Origin: Streptomyces spirodelae
Lineage (GTDB): Bacteria > Actinomycetota > Actinomycetes > Streptomycetales > Streptomycetaceae
Length of the DNA stretch: 64,000 nucleotides
Reading direction: 5' to 3'
Assembly (NCBI RefSeq): GCF_017676385.1
Contig: NZ_JAFFZN010000003.1
Span: 328,646-392,645 of the forward strand
Shown: piece after piece, positions 24,526-33,089 of the stretch
Position numbering within the stretch: the first letter of the stretch is position 1
Layout of the letters: each line of letters begins with the position of its first letter
The notes under the pieces: generated by a model
What the model was told of the DNA's origin: nothing
Seen by the model: only the letters and a program-made list of their open reading frames with translations
Databases searched by the model: none
Made by a program: the position numbers and the translations under genes

Positions 24526-26243
24526 GTGGGCTCCCCTCGCACGGCGTCCAGCGCTTCGGGGCGCGGTGTCCTCCCGGGGCGTTTGATGGCGAACTCTTCC
24601 GGCTGCTGGAAGAAGCCGGCCCGCCGTACCACGTACGGGCCGATGGCGAGCAGGTCGACCGGGGAGGAGCCGAAGCACTCCAGCGCGTCGCGCGGATCGT
24701 CCACCATCGGCCGTCCCGCCGTGTTCAGGCTGGTGTTGACGACGACCGGCAGCCCGGTGCGCCGCTCGAACGCCGCAAGCATCCGGGCGACCAGCGGCTC
24801 GCGTTCGCGGTCGACGGTCTGGATGCGCGCCGTGCCGTCGGTGTGCACCACGGCGGGGATGCGCTCCAGCCAGGCGGCCCGCACGTCGTGGACGAAGAGC
24901 ATGTAGGGGCTCGGCAGCGGTCCCTCGAAGATCTCCGGTGCGCGCTCCTGGAGGACCATCGGCGCCACCGGACGGAACTGCTCACGGCCCTTCACATCGT
25001 TGAGGCGCTCCAGGTTGGCGGCCCGTCCGGGGTGGGCCAGCAGCGAGCGGTGGCCCAGGGCGCGCGGCCCGTACTCCGAGCGCCCCTGGAACCAGGCGAC
25101 GATCGCGTCGTCGGCGAGTGCCTGCGCCACCGTCTCGGCCACGTCGTCGGGCCGCTCGATGGGCACCCCGGCCGTGGTGAGCCACTCGCGCAACTCGGCG
25201 TCATCCCACTGCCGCCCCAGGTCGGCGCCGGGCATCGGCTCGGTCGCGTCCCCGCCCCGGGAGGCCAGCGCCAGCGCGCCGCCCAGTGCCGTACCGGCGT
25301 CCCCGGCAGCGGGCTGCACCCATACGCGGGAGAAGGGCCCCTCTGTGGCGAGACGGGAGTTGGCCACACAGTTGAGCGCCACGCCGCCCGCCATGGTGAG
25401 CAGCTCGTCGTGCGTTTGGCCGTGCAGCCACCGGACCATGTCCAGCAGCGTGTCCTCCAGGCACCGCTGGGCGCCGGCCGCCAGATCGGCGTGCTCCTGC
25501 GACCAGCCCCGGCCGGGCCGGGCCGCCGGTGCGAAGCTCTCCCAGGGCACGTCCTTGGCGACGAAGCCGCCGTCCCCGGTGGAGTGCACGTACCTGGCCA
25601 GCTCGGCGGCCATCCGCGGGCGCCCGTAGGAGGCCAGTGCCATCACCTTGTACTCGTCGCTGGAGCGCAGGAACCCCAGATGCTCGGTCAGCTCCTCGTA
25701 GACGAGGCCCAGCGAGTGCGGCAACTGCTGGCTGTGCAGCGGCTCGACGGCGGTGCCGCGGCGCCGGGCCGCCAGATGGGACGTCGACTCCCCGCGCCCG
25801 TCCACCACCAGCACCGAGGACCGCTCCGCCTGCGGCGCGGCGAACGCGCTGGAGGCCGCGTGTGCCATGTGGTGCGGGACGAACTGCACCTTCTCCCGCT
25901 CCAGCCCCGGCAACGCGTCACACAGGAAGGACGGCGCCTCGCGTGCGTAGGTCAGCCGCAGCGGGTCCCACGGGTCGTCCAGGCCCATGTCGACGGCGGG
26001 CTTGGCCAGGTCCGGGTCGAAGGAGTAGGCGACCGCGTCCAGGTCCTGGGGCCGCAGCCCGGCCTCGGCCAGGCACCACGCCGCGGACCTGTACGGGAGC
26101 TCCCAGGCGGCGAACGGCACCGGCCGCTTGCCGTGCTTACGGCGGGAGAACCGTTCCTCCTCCGCCGCTGCGACCGTGTGTCCGTCGATGACGAGCGCGG
26201 CTGCCGGGTCGTGGAAGAGGGCGTTGATACCGAGGACGCGCAT
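24522..26243 (-). CDS. NodU/CmcH-family carbamoyltransferase
   Basis: 573 residues, full length. The N-terminal Kae1-like half has VLGINALFHDPAAALVIDGHTVAAAEEERFSR, VPHHMAHAASSAF (metal-binding His pair) and SSVLVVDGRGE. The C-terminal half has GGVALNCVANSRL, PAAGDAGTALGGALAL and FQGRSEYGPRALGHRSLLA. The family moves carbamoyl from carbamoyl phosphate to sugar or antibiotic hydroxyls through carbamoyl-adenylate. In this operon the acceptor is presumably a glycan sugar, possibly the heptose. Confidence 0.93.
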   Translation of the reverse strand: MRVLGINALFHDPAAALVIDGHTVAAAEEERFSRRKHGKRPVPFAAWELPYRSAAWCLAEAGLRPQDLDAVAYSFDPDLAKPAVDMGLDDPWDPLRLTYAREAPSFLCDALPGLEREKVQFVPHHMAHAASSAFAAPQAERSSVLVVDGRGESTSHLAARRRGTAVEPLHSQQLPHSLGLVYEELTEHLGFLRSSDEYKVMALASYGRPRMAAELARYVHSTGDGGFVAKDVPWESFAPAARPGRGWSQEHADLAAGAQRCLEDTLLDMVRWLHGQTHDELLTMAGGVALNCVANSRLATEGPFSRVWVQPAAGDAGTALGGALALASRGGDATEPMPGADLGRQWDDAELREWLTTAGVPIERPDDVAETVAQALADDAIVAWFQGRSEYGPRALGHRSLLAHPGRAANLERLNDVKGREQFRPVAPMVLQERAPEIFEGPLPSPYMLFVHDVRAAWLERIPAVVHTDGTARIQTVDREREPLVARMLAAFERRTGLPVVVNTSLNTAGRPMVDDPRDALECFGSSPVDLLAIGPYVVRRAGFFQQPEEFAIKRPGRTPRPEALDAVRGEPT

Positions 26244-26302
26244 GGTCTGCCTTTCGCCGGGGGGAGCCGGAGCGGGCCGGGGGGCGGGGGAGGGCCCGCG
26301 GG

Positions 26303-27289
26303 TCAGCCGCCGGTGCGCGGGTGGGCGCGGAACCAGCGGATCGTCCTCTCCAGTCCGTCGCGGGCCGTCACGCGGGGCTCCCACTGGAGCTTTCCGCGGG
26401 CCAGGGTGATGTCGGGGCAGCGCACGGCCGGGTCGTCGCTGGGCCGTTCGATGAAGCGCAGACCGGAGGGTGAGCCGGTCAGCTCGATGACCAGCTCCGC
26501 CAGTTCCTGCATGGTGATCTCGTCCGGGTTGCCGATGTTGACGGGCCCCAGCAGCTCGGAGCCGGCCATGGCCAGGACGCCGCGCACCGTGTCGTCGACG
26601 TAGGCCAGGGAGCGGGTCTGCCGCCCGTCGCCGGTCACGGTGAGCTCCTCACCGGCCAGCGCCTGCCGTACGAAGGTGGGGACGGCCCTCCCGTCGTAGC
26701 CGCGCATCCGGGGGCCGTAGGTGTTGAAGAGACGGACGATGCCCACGTTGCTGCCATGGGTGCGCGCCTCGGCCGCCGTCAGCGCCTCCCCGAACCGCTT
26801 GGCCTCGTCGTACACGCTGCGCGGCCCCACCGGGTTCACATGTCCCCAGTACCGCTCGCTCTGCGGGTGCTCCTGGGGGTCCCCGTACGCCTCCGAGGTC
26901 GAGGCGTGCACGAAGCGCGCCCCGTGCCTGCGGGCCAGCGCCAAGGCGTTCCGGGTGCCGGAACTCCCCGTCTCCAGCGTGTGCAGGGGCATGCGCAGAT
27001 AGTCGGCGGGAGAGGCCGGGGAGGCGAAATTCAGCACGAGATCCGGCGGGACGGAAGAGGGGGAGTCCACCTCGAACGGGTGGTTGATATCGGCTTCCAG
27101 CAGCCTGAATCCCGGCTGTCCTGCCAGATGCTCCACATTTTCCCGGCGACCGGTGCAGAAGTCGTCCACACAGGTGACCTCAGATCCGCTTTCCAGCAGC
27201 GCAGTGCACAAATGTGAGCCGAGGAAGCCCGCGCCGCCGGTCACAACGGCATGCCGGAACTGCGGTATGGCAGCGGTGGGTGAATCCAT
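26303..27289 (-). CDS. NAD-dependent sugar-nucleotide dehydratase/decarboxylase (SDR)
   Basis: 328 residues; GGAGGG lies just upstream of ATG 27289. Extended SDR motifs: VVTGGAGFLGSHL (NAD binding), ASTSEAYGDPQEHPQSE, YDEAKRFGEAL (YxxxK) and RLFNTYGPRM. The overall pattern is closest to UDP-glucuronate decarboxylase or dTDP-glucose dehydratase-like enzymes rather than HldD epimerase. First gene of the minus-strand glycan operon, 59 bp before the carbamoyltransferase. Confidence 0.9.
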   Translation of the reverse strand: MDSPTAAIPQFRHAVVTGGAGFLGSHLCTALLESGSEVTCVDDFCTGRRENVEHLAGQPGFRLLEADINHPFEVDSPSSVPPDLVLNFASPASPADYLRMPLHTLETGSSGTRNALALARRHGARFVHASTSEAYGDPQEHPQSERYWGHVNPVGPRSVYDEAKRFGEALTAAEARTHGSNVGIVRLFNTYGPRMRGYDGRAVPTFVRQALAGEELTVTGDGRQTRSLAYVDDTVRGVLAMAGSELLGPVNIGNPDEITMQELAELVIELTGSPSGLRFIERPSDDPAVRCPDITLARGKLQWEPRVTARDGLERTIRWFRAHPRTGG

Positions 27290-27852
27290 GAACCCTCCTA
27301 CGGTCACGGTCACCGTGCTCTTCGGGCACAGACGATCCCGGGGAAACGGGGGGCTTTCTCGGGGGGAGGGGAGCGGTTGTTCTGTCTCTTCTCCTGCGCC
27401 TTCTGCGCCCGGACTCCCGGCGCGGAATGAGCGGGCGGTTTCGACAACCGGCCTGTTCGCTCTCTCAGCGTGCGGCGCGCCGGTCGGAGCCGCAACCGAG
27501 GAGCTGCCGAGCGCTGCTGACCGTGGTCGGGCCCGACCGCCCACGGTCATTACACAAGCCGTCACCTGATGTCATTGACCGCTGTGCAGGGAGGTCAATT
27601 ATTGACGCACCGTGACCGGCCGCCGGGCTCGGCTCCGTCCTGTGAGCAAGGCAACGCGGGCCTTTTCACCCCAGCTCAGCCCGGGTGGAAACGAGCTGTT
27701 CGGCGGGTGCGGACCGCACCGGCCGACGAGCCGGCGTAAGCGGTCTGTGAATATGGCTGAGGGCCACAGGCGCCGAGCCTTTCCGCCTGTTCCCCCCTTC
27801 TCGATCTCCGCTCTCCTGCCCCCGCCCCCTGCCTTCCTGCGCGGATTCCCCC
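27290..27852. other. Intergenic regulatory region with palindromes
   Basis: About 560 bases between the divergent glycan operon and MFS gene. Palindromes: CACGGT-C-ACCGTG (27305-27317) beside the operon's ribosome site, and GTCA-T-TGAC (27571-27579) and GTCAAT-T-ATTGAC (27594-27606). A pyrimidine-rich tract runs from about 27780 to 27850. No supported gene. Confidence 0.6.
27594..27606. promoter_or_regulatory. Palindrome GTCAAT-T-ATTGAC, candidate operator
   Basis: A perfect 6-1-6 palindrome, with a related GTCATTGAC palindrome 23 bp upstream (27571-27579). The paired sites in the divergent spacer suggest a regulator binding as two dimers. The regulator is not identified. Confidence 0.45.
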
Positions 27853-29466
27853 ATGCCTTTTCTTCACTCGACTGCCGCCCGCTGGGCCGAGCGTTTCCGA
27901 CCCCGATCCGCGGCGCCCGCGGGCACGGCGGGCGCCGCGTCCTCCGGTCGCTCCGGCCGATCCGAGCGCAGCCCGTGGCGTTCCCTGCGCTACCCCAGCA
28001 TGCGCTGGTGGTCGGCGGCCAACCTCGTCTCCAACGTCGGCACCTGGATGCAGCTGACGGTGCAGAACCTGCTGGTGCTCCAGCTCACCGGATCCGCCGC
28101 CACCACCGGTCTCTCGCTGGCCGTGCAGGCGGCCCCCGGCCTGCTGCTCAGCCTGGTCGGCGGCAGCCTCGTCGACTCCTGGCCGCGCAAGTTGACCGCC
28201 TCGGTCAGCCAGGCGCTGCTCGGCCTGGTCGCCTTCAGCACCGCCGCCTTCGTCGCCTTCGGCATGCTCACCGTGCCGCTGCTGATGGTGCTCGCGGCCG
28301 TCACGGGCTCCATCGCCACGGTGGACAACCCCGCCTGCTCGCTGCTCGGCAACGACCTGGTCAAGCGCAAGGACGTGCCGTCGGCCATCGCCCTGGGCTC
28401 GGTGGTGCACAGCGCCGGAAGGCTGCTGGGCACGGCCGCGGCCGGTGCCACCGTGGCCTGGTTCGGCATGGCGTCCGCCTATGTCGTCAACGGGCTGTCG
28501 TTCCTCGCGGTCGCCGGGGTGATCCCGTTCCTGAAGCTGGTGCCCAAGGAGGAGCGCGAGCCGCAGACGGCGCGGGAGCGTCCCGCTCCCGCCCGGGCCG
28601 CTGCCTCAGCTTCCGGCTCCGCCTCCGTCGGGAGCAAGCGCGCTCCCGGACGGGGCGGCAGCCGCGAGGGCCTGGCCTACTTCGTCCGCAACCCGCGTCT
28701 GGTGGCTCTTGCCTCCATCACCGGTATCTCCGCGATCTTCGGCCGTAACTACCAGCTGACCCTGGCCGTCCTGGTGACCGGCCCGCTGGCGGCCGGAGCC
28801 GGCTCGTTCTCCACCGTCTCCACCGTCCTGGCGGTCGGCGGCATGGTCGGCGCCGTGATCGCCGGCTGTCTGCGCAAGCCCTCCGTGCGGCATGTGGCGC
28901 TGCTGGCCGCCGCCGGCGCGCTGCTGCAGGCGGTGGCGGGCCTCTCCCCGTCGCTGGTCTTCCTGATCCTGCTGGTGGCGCCCATGGCCGTCGTGGAGTC
29001 GGTCTCCGACACCGCGGGCACCACCGTGCTGCAGACCGAGCCGCCGAGTCATCTGCGTGGCCGGGTGCTCGGCGTGTGGCGCAGCGCCAGCACCGGCTGG
29101 GGCCTGATCGGCCCGCCCCTGCTCGGCCTCCTGATGGAGACCGCGGGCGCCCGGGGCGGACTGATCGTGGGCGGCCTGGCCATCGTCGTGGTCACCGCCG
29201 CCGCGCAACTGGCGCAGCAGCGCCGGGTCCGACTGCCGCGGCTGCGGCCGGCGTACGGCACGGCGAACCGCGCGGCGTACGGCACGGCGACGGAGCCCGC
29301 GGGCGCTGTGGCCGCGCAGGCGGAGCCGGAGCCGGTCGGCGCCGTGGCCGCGCGGACCGAGCCTGCTGGTGGCCCTTCCCTGCAGAAGCTGCAGGTCGTG
29401 CCCGCCCCGCGTACGGTGCCGACTGCGGCGGTGGCCGCGCCCGAACCCGAACCCGCGACCGTCTGA
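27853..29466 (+). CDS. MFS transporter, EntS/MFS_3-like
   Basis: 537 residues with about 12 hydrophobic segments between a basic N-terminal leader (about 50 residues) and a long Ala/Glu/Pro tail (about 75 residues, repeats of AAYGTATEPAGAVAAQ type). Core features: SAANLVSNVGTWMQLTVQNLLVLQLTGSAATTGLSLAVQ, DSWPRKLTASVSQALLG, and RGRVLGVWRSASTGW. It resembles the DUF894/EntS subgroup of drug or siderophore exporters. No ribosome site is seen before ATG 27853, so the true start may be further in. A 15-bp terminator follows. Confidence 0.88.
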   Translation: MPFLHSTAARWAERFRPRSAAPAGTAGAASSGRSGRSERSPWRSLRYPSMRWWSAANLVSNVGTWMQLTVQNLLVLQLTGSAATTGLSLAVQAAPGLLLSLVGGSLVDSWPRKLTASVSQALLGLVAFSTAAFVAFGMLTVPLLMVLAAVTGSIATVDNPACSLLGNDLVKRKDVPSAIALGSVVHSAGRLLGTAAAGATVAWFGMASAYVVNGLSFLAVAGVIPFLKLVPKEEREPQTARERPAPARAAASASGSASVGSKRAPGRGGSREGLAYFVRNPRLVALASITGISAIFGRNYQLTLAVLVTGPLAAGAGSFSTVSTVLAVGGMVGAVIAGCLRKPSVRHVALLAAAGALLQAVAGLSPSLVFLILLVAPMAVVESVSDTAGTTVLQTEPPSHLRGRVLGVWRSASTGWGLIGPPLLGLLMETAGARGGLIVGGLAIVVVTAAAQLAQQRRVRLPRLRPAYGTANRAAYGTATEPAGAVAAQAEPEPVGAVAARTEPAGGPSLQKLQVVPAPRTVPTAAVAAPEPEPATV

Positions 29467-29786
29467 GAGCCGGCGTCGGCTCCGCGTGCGGGCCCGGGCT
29501 CCGCCACGGCGGAGCCCGGGCCTCGCTGCGTGCCGGGGCCTGTGTTGCGGGCCACACGGGGGCCTTCCACCATGGAGTGGGCAAGTCGGGCAAAGGGGTA
29601 CTCGGCCTCATACGGCACACCCGAGCCCGAGAGCTCGGGGGCCGGACCGTGAGCCGCGCGGCGGGGGCGCGGCGGGGCGGCGCATACGGGCGCGTACGGG
29701 CGCGTACGGGCGCGGACCAGCGCACAGGCCCACAGGCCCACAGGCGTGGCAGCAGACGAGCGCACAGGCGTGGAAGACGAGGCGCG
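29467..29786. other. Intergenic region with terminator and short tandem repeats
   Basis: About 320 bases. It holds the terminator hairpin 29491-29522, a 10-bp tandem repeat (about three copies of GGGCGCGTAC between 29685 and 29718) and CCACAGG-type repeats (29725-29775). No supported gene. Confidence 0.6.
29491..29522 (+). terminator. Terminator hairpin after MFS gene
   Basis: A perfect 15-bp stem, GGCCCGGGCTCCGCC (29491-29505) and GGCGGAGCCCGGGCC (29508-29522), with a 2-nt loop. Confidence 0.75.
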
Positions 29787-30842
29787 ATGGACCCGGCTCC
29801 GACCAGCAGCAGCGCACCGCGCAGCGCGTCCGATGCCGAGCCGGGCCTGTACGACAGGCTCGGCGTCGTCATCGCCACCCGTGACCGGCGGGACACCCTC
29901 GGCCGCACCCTCGACAAGCTGCTGGCCCTCCCGGAGCGGCCCCGCATCCTGGTGGCCGACAACGCCTCCACCGACGGGACGCCGGACATGGTGACGCGCT
30001 GCTTTCCGGCGGTGCAGTTGCTGCGGCTGCCCGTCAACCGCGGCGCGCTGGCCCGCAACGAAGGCGTCCGCGCCCTGCACACCCCCTACATCGCCTTCAG
30101 CGACGACGACTCCTGGTGGGAGCCGGGCGCGCTGCGCAAGGCGGCCGACCTCCTCGCGGCCCACCCCCGTACGGGCCTGCTGGCCGCGGGCATCACCGTC
30201 GGGCCCGAGGGCCGCCCCGACCCCCTCAACGCCGCACTGGCGACCTCCCCGCTGGGCGAGGGCGCCCCGCCGCGCAGCCGCAGGGTCCTCGGCTTCCTCG
30301 CCTGCGCCGCAGTGGCCCGCAGGCAGGCATACCTGGACGTCGGCGGCTACCACCCGCTGCTGTTCTTCGGCGCCGAGGAGACCCTGCTGGCCTACGACCT
30401 GACGGCAGCGGGCTGGGAGGTCGTCCACCACCCCGATGTCGTCGCCCGGCACGCCCCGGCGCACGCCCCCACGCAGTCGCCAGGGAACTCCCCGGCGCAC
30501 ACCCCGGCGTACTCCCCGGCCAGTGGCCCGGGCGGGACACCGGCCGACGCGCCCAGGCCGGGCCGCCAGGCGCTGATCCGCCGTAACGAACTGCTCATCG
30601 CCTGGCTGCGCCGGCCGCTGCCGGTGGCGCTGTCCCGGACGGCGGCCCTGTGCGTGGCCGCGCTGCGGGACGAGCAGGCCCGCAGCGCAGCGCGTGGCCT
30701 GCTGCCCCGCCTCCCTGCTGCGCTCCGCCTCCGCCGTCCGCTGCCGCGCGCGGTGGAGGAGGCCGCCCGCCGGGTGGAGGCGACAGGTATGGAGGAGGCC
30801 GTCCCCCAGGCGGAGGGAACAGCGGAGGGAACAGCGGCATGA
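29787..30842 (+). CDS. GT2-family glycosyltransferase (first of a tandem pair)
   Basis: 351 residues from ATG 29787. GT-A fold: GVVIATRDRRDTLGRTLDKLLALP, VADNASTDGT, YIAFSDDDSWWEPGALRKAADLL. It closely parallels the next gene, so the two are tandem duplicates. Near residues 225-255 it carries a Pro/His/Ala-rich insert (HAPAHAPTQSPGNSPAHTP...) that the paralogue lacks. Its stop overlaps the next ATG (ATGA). Acceptor unknown. Confidence 0.9.
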   Translation: MDPAPTSSSAPRSASDAEPGLYDRLGVVIATRDRRDTLGRTLDKLLALPERPRILVADNASTDGTPDMVTRCFPAVQLLRLPVNRGALARNEGVRALHTPYIAFSDDDSWWEPGALRKAADLLAAHPRTGLLAAGITVGPEGRPDPLNAALATSPLGEGAPPRSRRVLGFLACAAVARRQAYLDVGGYHPLLFFGAEETLLAYDLTAAGWEVVHHPDVVARHAPAHAPTQSPGNSPAHTPAYSPASGPGGTPADAPRPGRQALIRRNELLIAWLRRPLPVALSRTAALCVAALRDEQARSAARGLLPRLPAALRLRRPLPRAVEEAARRVEATGMEEAVPQAEGTAEGTAA

Positions 30843-31807
30843 CGGAGGCGCACGAGCACCCCACCGAGGCCGCCACCCGCGACCAGGCCGACGGCAGCCG
30901 GGCCGGACATGGCCCCGACCCGCGGGTCACGGTCGTCGTCATCACCCGCGACCGCAAGGACGAACTGCTGCGCACCCTCGACCTGCTCGCGGATCTGCCC
31001 GAGCAGCCCCCGGTCATCGTCGTCGACAACGCCTCGACCGACGGCACCGCGGACGCCGTACGGGCCGCGCATCCGCAGGTGAAGCTGCTGCGCCCGGGCC
31101 GCAACACGGGCGCGGTGGGCCGCAATCTCGCCGTACGCCAGGTCACCACCCCGTATGTGGCCTTCTGCGACGACGACTCCTGGTGGGAGCCCGGCTCGCT
31201 GCGGGCCGCCGCTGACCGGCTGGACGCGCACCCGCGGCTGGCCGGCGTGGTCGCGCGGATCGTCGTCGAACCGCAAGGCACGGAGGACCCGGTGGTGGCG
31301 GAACTGCGCGACTCCCCGGTCGACGGGCCCGACTGGCTGCCCGGCCCAGCGCTTGGTTCGTTCCTGGCCGCCGCCACCTGTCTGCGGGTCTCCGCTTTCC
31401 GCGCGGCGGGCGGTTTCGAGCCGCGGCTGTGGCTCGGCGGCGAGGAGGAACTGCTCGCCACCGACCTGGCCGTCCAGGGCTGGTGGCTGGCCTTCGCCGA
31501 GGAACTGACCGTCCACCACGCGCCCTCCCGGGTACGGGACGCCACGGCCAGGCGGACCGACGGGCTGCGCAACACCCTCTGGTACACCTGGCTGCGCCGC
31601 CCGCTCCCGGCCGCGCTGCGCCGCACCTGGCACCTGGCCCGTACGGTGCCCCGCGACGCGGCCAGCGTCCGCGCCTTCACCAGAGCGGCCGCGGCCCTCC
31701 CCTGGGTCCTGGCCCACCGCCGCCCCGTCCCGCCCCCCGTCGAGGCGCGGCTGGCCACCCTGGAGAGGGCCCAACGAGGCTCGACGGCCCGTCAGTACGT
31801 GGGCTGA
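30839..31807 (+). CDS. GT2-family glycosyltransferase (second of a tandem pair)
   Basis: 322 residues. Same blocks as its neighbour: VVVITRDRKDELLRTLDLLADLP, VVDNASTDGTADAV, YVAFCDDDSWWEPGSLRAAADRL, then LGGEEELLATDLAVQGWWLAF. The C-terminal region RRPLPAALRRTWHLARTVP is common to both. Translationally coupled to the first gene. Both presumably use nucleotide sugars; whether they serve the nearby heptose operon is unknown. Confidence 0.9.
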   Translation: MTEAHEHPTEAATRDQADGSRAGHGPDPRVTVVVITRDRKDELLRTLDLLADLPEQPPVIVVDNASTDGTADAVRAAHPQVKLLRPGRNTGAVGRNLAVRQVTTPYVAFCDDDSWWEPGSLRAAADRLDAHPRLAGVVARIVVEPQGTEDPVVAELRDSPVDGPDWLPGPALGSFLAAATCLRVSAFRAAGGFEPRLWLGGEEELLATDLAVQGWWLAFAEELTVHHAPSRVRDATARRTDGLRNTLWYTWLRRPLPAALRRTWHLARTVPRDAASVRAFTRAAAALPWVLAHRRPVPPPVEARLATLERAQRGSTARQYVG

Positions 31808-31856
31808 TCGCGGCACCCGGTAGCTGTGGCGCGCGGAGGATGTGTCTGGTGAGAAG

Positions 31857-31871
31857 TAGACGATGCGTCTA
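31857..31871. promoter_or_regulatory. Palindrome TAGACG-ATG-CGTCTA, candidate operator
   Basis: A perfect 6-3-6 inverted repeat in an AT-richer patch 43 bp before the PLP enzyme start. It is a likely binding site for the YheO-like regulator encoded as the second gene of this operon (autoregulation), by position only. Confidence 0.55.
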
Positions 31872-31913
31872 AATTTGGTCTCTCCGTAAAGTGGCGAGCC
31901 GAGGAGAACCACC

Positions 31914-33089
31914 GTGGACGCTTCACCCCGCACCGAGCGGCGAGAGCTGTACGACCCGCGCTCGGCGCGCCGCTATCCGCTCGACCCGCTGCGCTGGCGC
32001 GGTGACGACGGAAGCCCGCTGCTCGTCACGCCGACGCAGCCCGCGCAGGTACCGGCCCCCGCCGACATCGAGACGGCCGACCGCTCGCTGTGGCGCTACC
32101 GCGCCGCACTTCCCCTTCCACCCGAGGCGCCCGCCATCAGCCTGGGGGAGGGGTGCACTCCCCTGCTGCGGCGGAGGTGGGCCGGGCTGGAGGTCGGTTT
32201 CAAACTGGAGTGGTTCAACCCCAGCGGAAGCTTCAAGGACCGGGGCAGCAGCGTGATGATCTCGGCGCTGGCGGCCCACGGCGTCGGCGCTGCCCTGGAG
32301 GACAGCTCGGGCAACGGCGGCTCGTCGGTGGCCGCGTACTGTGCCACCGCCGGTATCGACGCCACCATCCTGGTGCCCGAACACACCTCCCCGGCCAAGA
32401 CGTTGCAGGCCACCGCTTACGGGGCCCGGGTCACGCCGGTGCCCGGCGACCGGGACGCGACAGCCGCCGAGGCGCTGCGCCGCGCGGAGCACACCGTCTA
32501 CGCCAGCCACAACTGGCACCCGTACTTCCTGGAGGGCACCAAGACCCTGGCGTACGAGATCTGGGAGGACCTCGGGTTCCGGGCCCCGGACGCGGTGGTC
32601 ACGGTGGCCGGAGCGGGCAGCACCGTACTCGGCTGCGACCTGGGCTTCGGCGAACTGCTGGCCGCGGGCCGGATCGGGGCACTGCCCCGCCTCCTGGTCG
32701 CCCAGCCCGCCAACTGCGCACCGCTGCACGCCGCGTTCCACGCCGGAGCCGAGGCGCCGGTGCCCGCACCGCCCGGCGGGTGGCAGCCGACGGCGGCCGA
32801 GGGCACCGCCATCAAGGAGCCGGTCCGGCTGCCCGAGGTACTGGCCGCCGTACGCCGCTCGGGCGGCACCATGGCCGCGATCCCGGAGGAGGACATCGCC
32901 TCCGCCGTCCGCCGCCTCGCGGCCACCGGCCTGTACGCGGAACCCACCAGCGCCACTGCGGCGGCGGCCGTCGAGGTCTTCGCGGCCCGCGGCGACCTGC
33001 CGCCGGGCGGAACCACGGTCGTGATCCTCACCGGCTCGGCCCTCAAGGCCCCCACCGCGACGGCCCGCATCCTGGAGGAGGCGCGGTGA
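31914..33089 (+). CDS. Threonine synthase-like PLP-dependent enzyme (fold type II)
   Basis: 391 residues from GTG 31914 (GAGGAGAAC upstream). The PLP lysine is in FNPSGSFKDRGSSVMI; the phosphate loop region is EDSSGNGGSSVAAYCATAGI. The substrate cap and length resemble threonine synthase paralogues, but the operon partner is a YheO/DauR-type regulator, which elsewhere accompanies catabolic PLP lyases such as diaminopropionate or threonine ammonia-lyases. I therefore favour an amino-acid lyase or ammonia-lyase over true threonine biosynthesis; the substrate is not determinable from sequence. Confidence 0.85.
   Translation: MDASPRTERRELYDPRSARRYPLDPLRWRGDDGSPLLVTPTQPAQVPAPADIETADRSLWRYRAALPLPPEAPAISLGEGCTPLLRRRWAGLEVGFKLEWFNPSGSFKDRGSSVMISALAAHGVGAALEDSSGNGGSSVAAYCATAGIDATILVPEHTSPAKTLQATAYGARVTPVPGDRDATAAEALRRAEHTVYASHNWHPYFLEGTKTLAYEIWEDLGFRAPDAVVTVAGAGSTVLGCDLGFGELLAAGRIGALPRLLVAQPANCAPLHAAFHAGAEAPVPAPPGGWQPTAAEGTAIKEPVRLPEVLAAVRRSGGTMAAIPEEDIASAVRRLAATGLYAEPTSATAAAAVEVFAARGDLPPGGTTVVILTGSALKAPTATARILEEAR

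Noticed and set aside
32090..33085. Upstream extension of the YheO-like regulator frame into the PLP enzyme gene
   Set aside because: The extension is an overlapping shadow of a clear PLP enzyme; the GTG overlapping the enzyme stop gives the correct family start.
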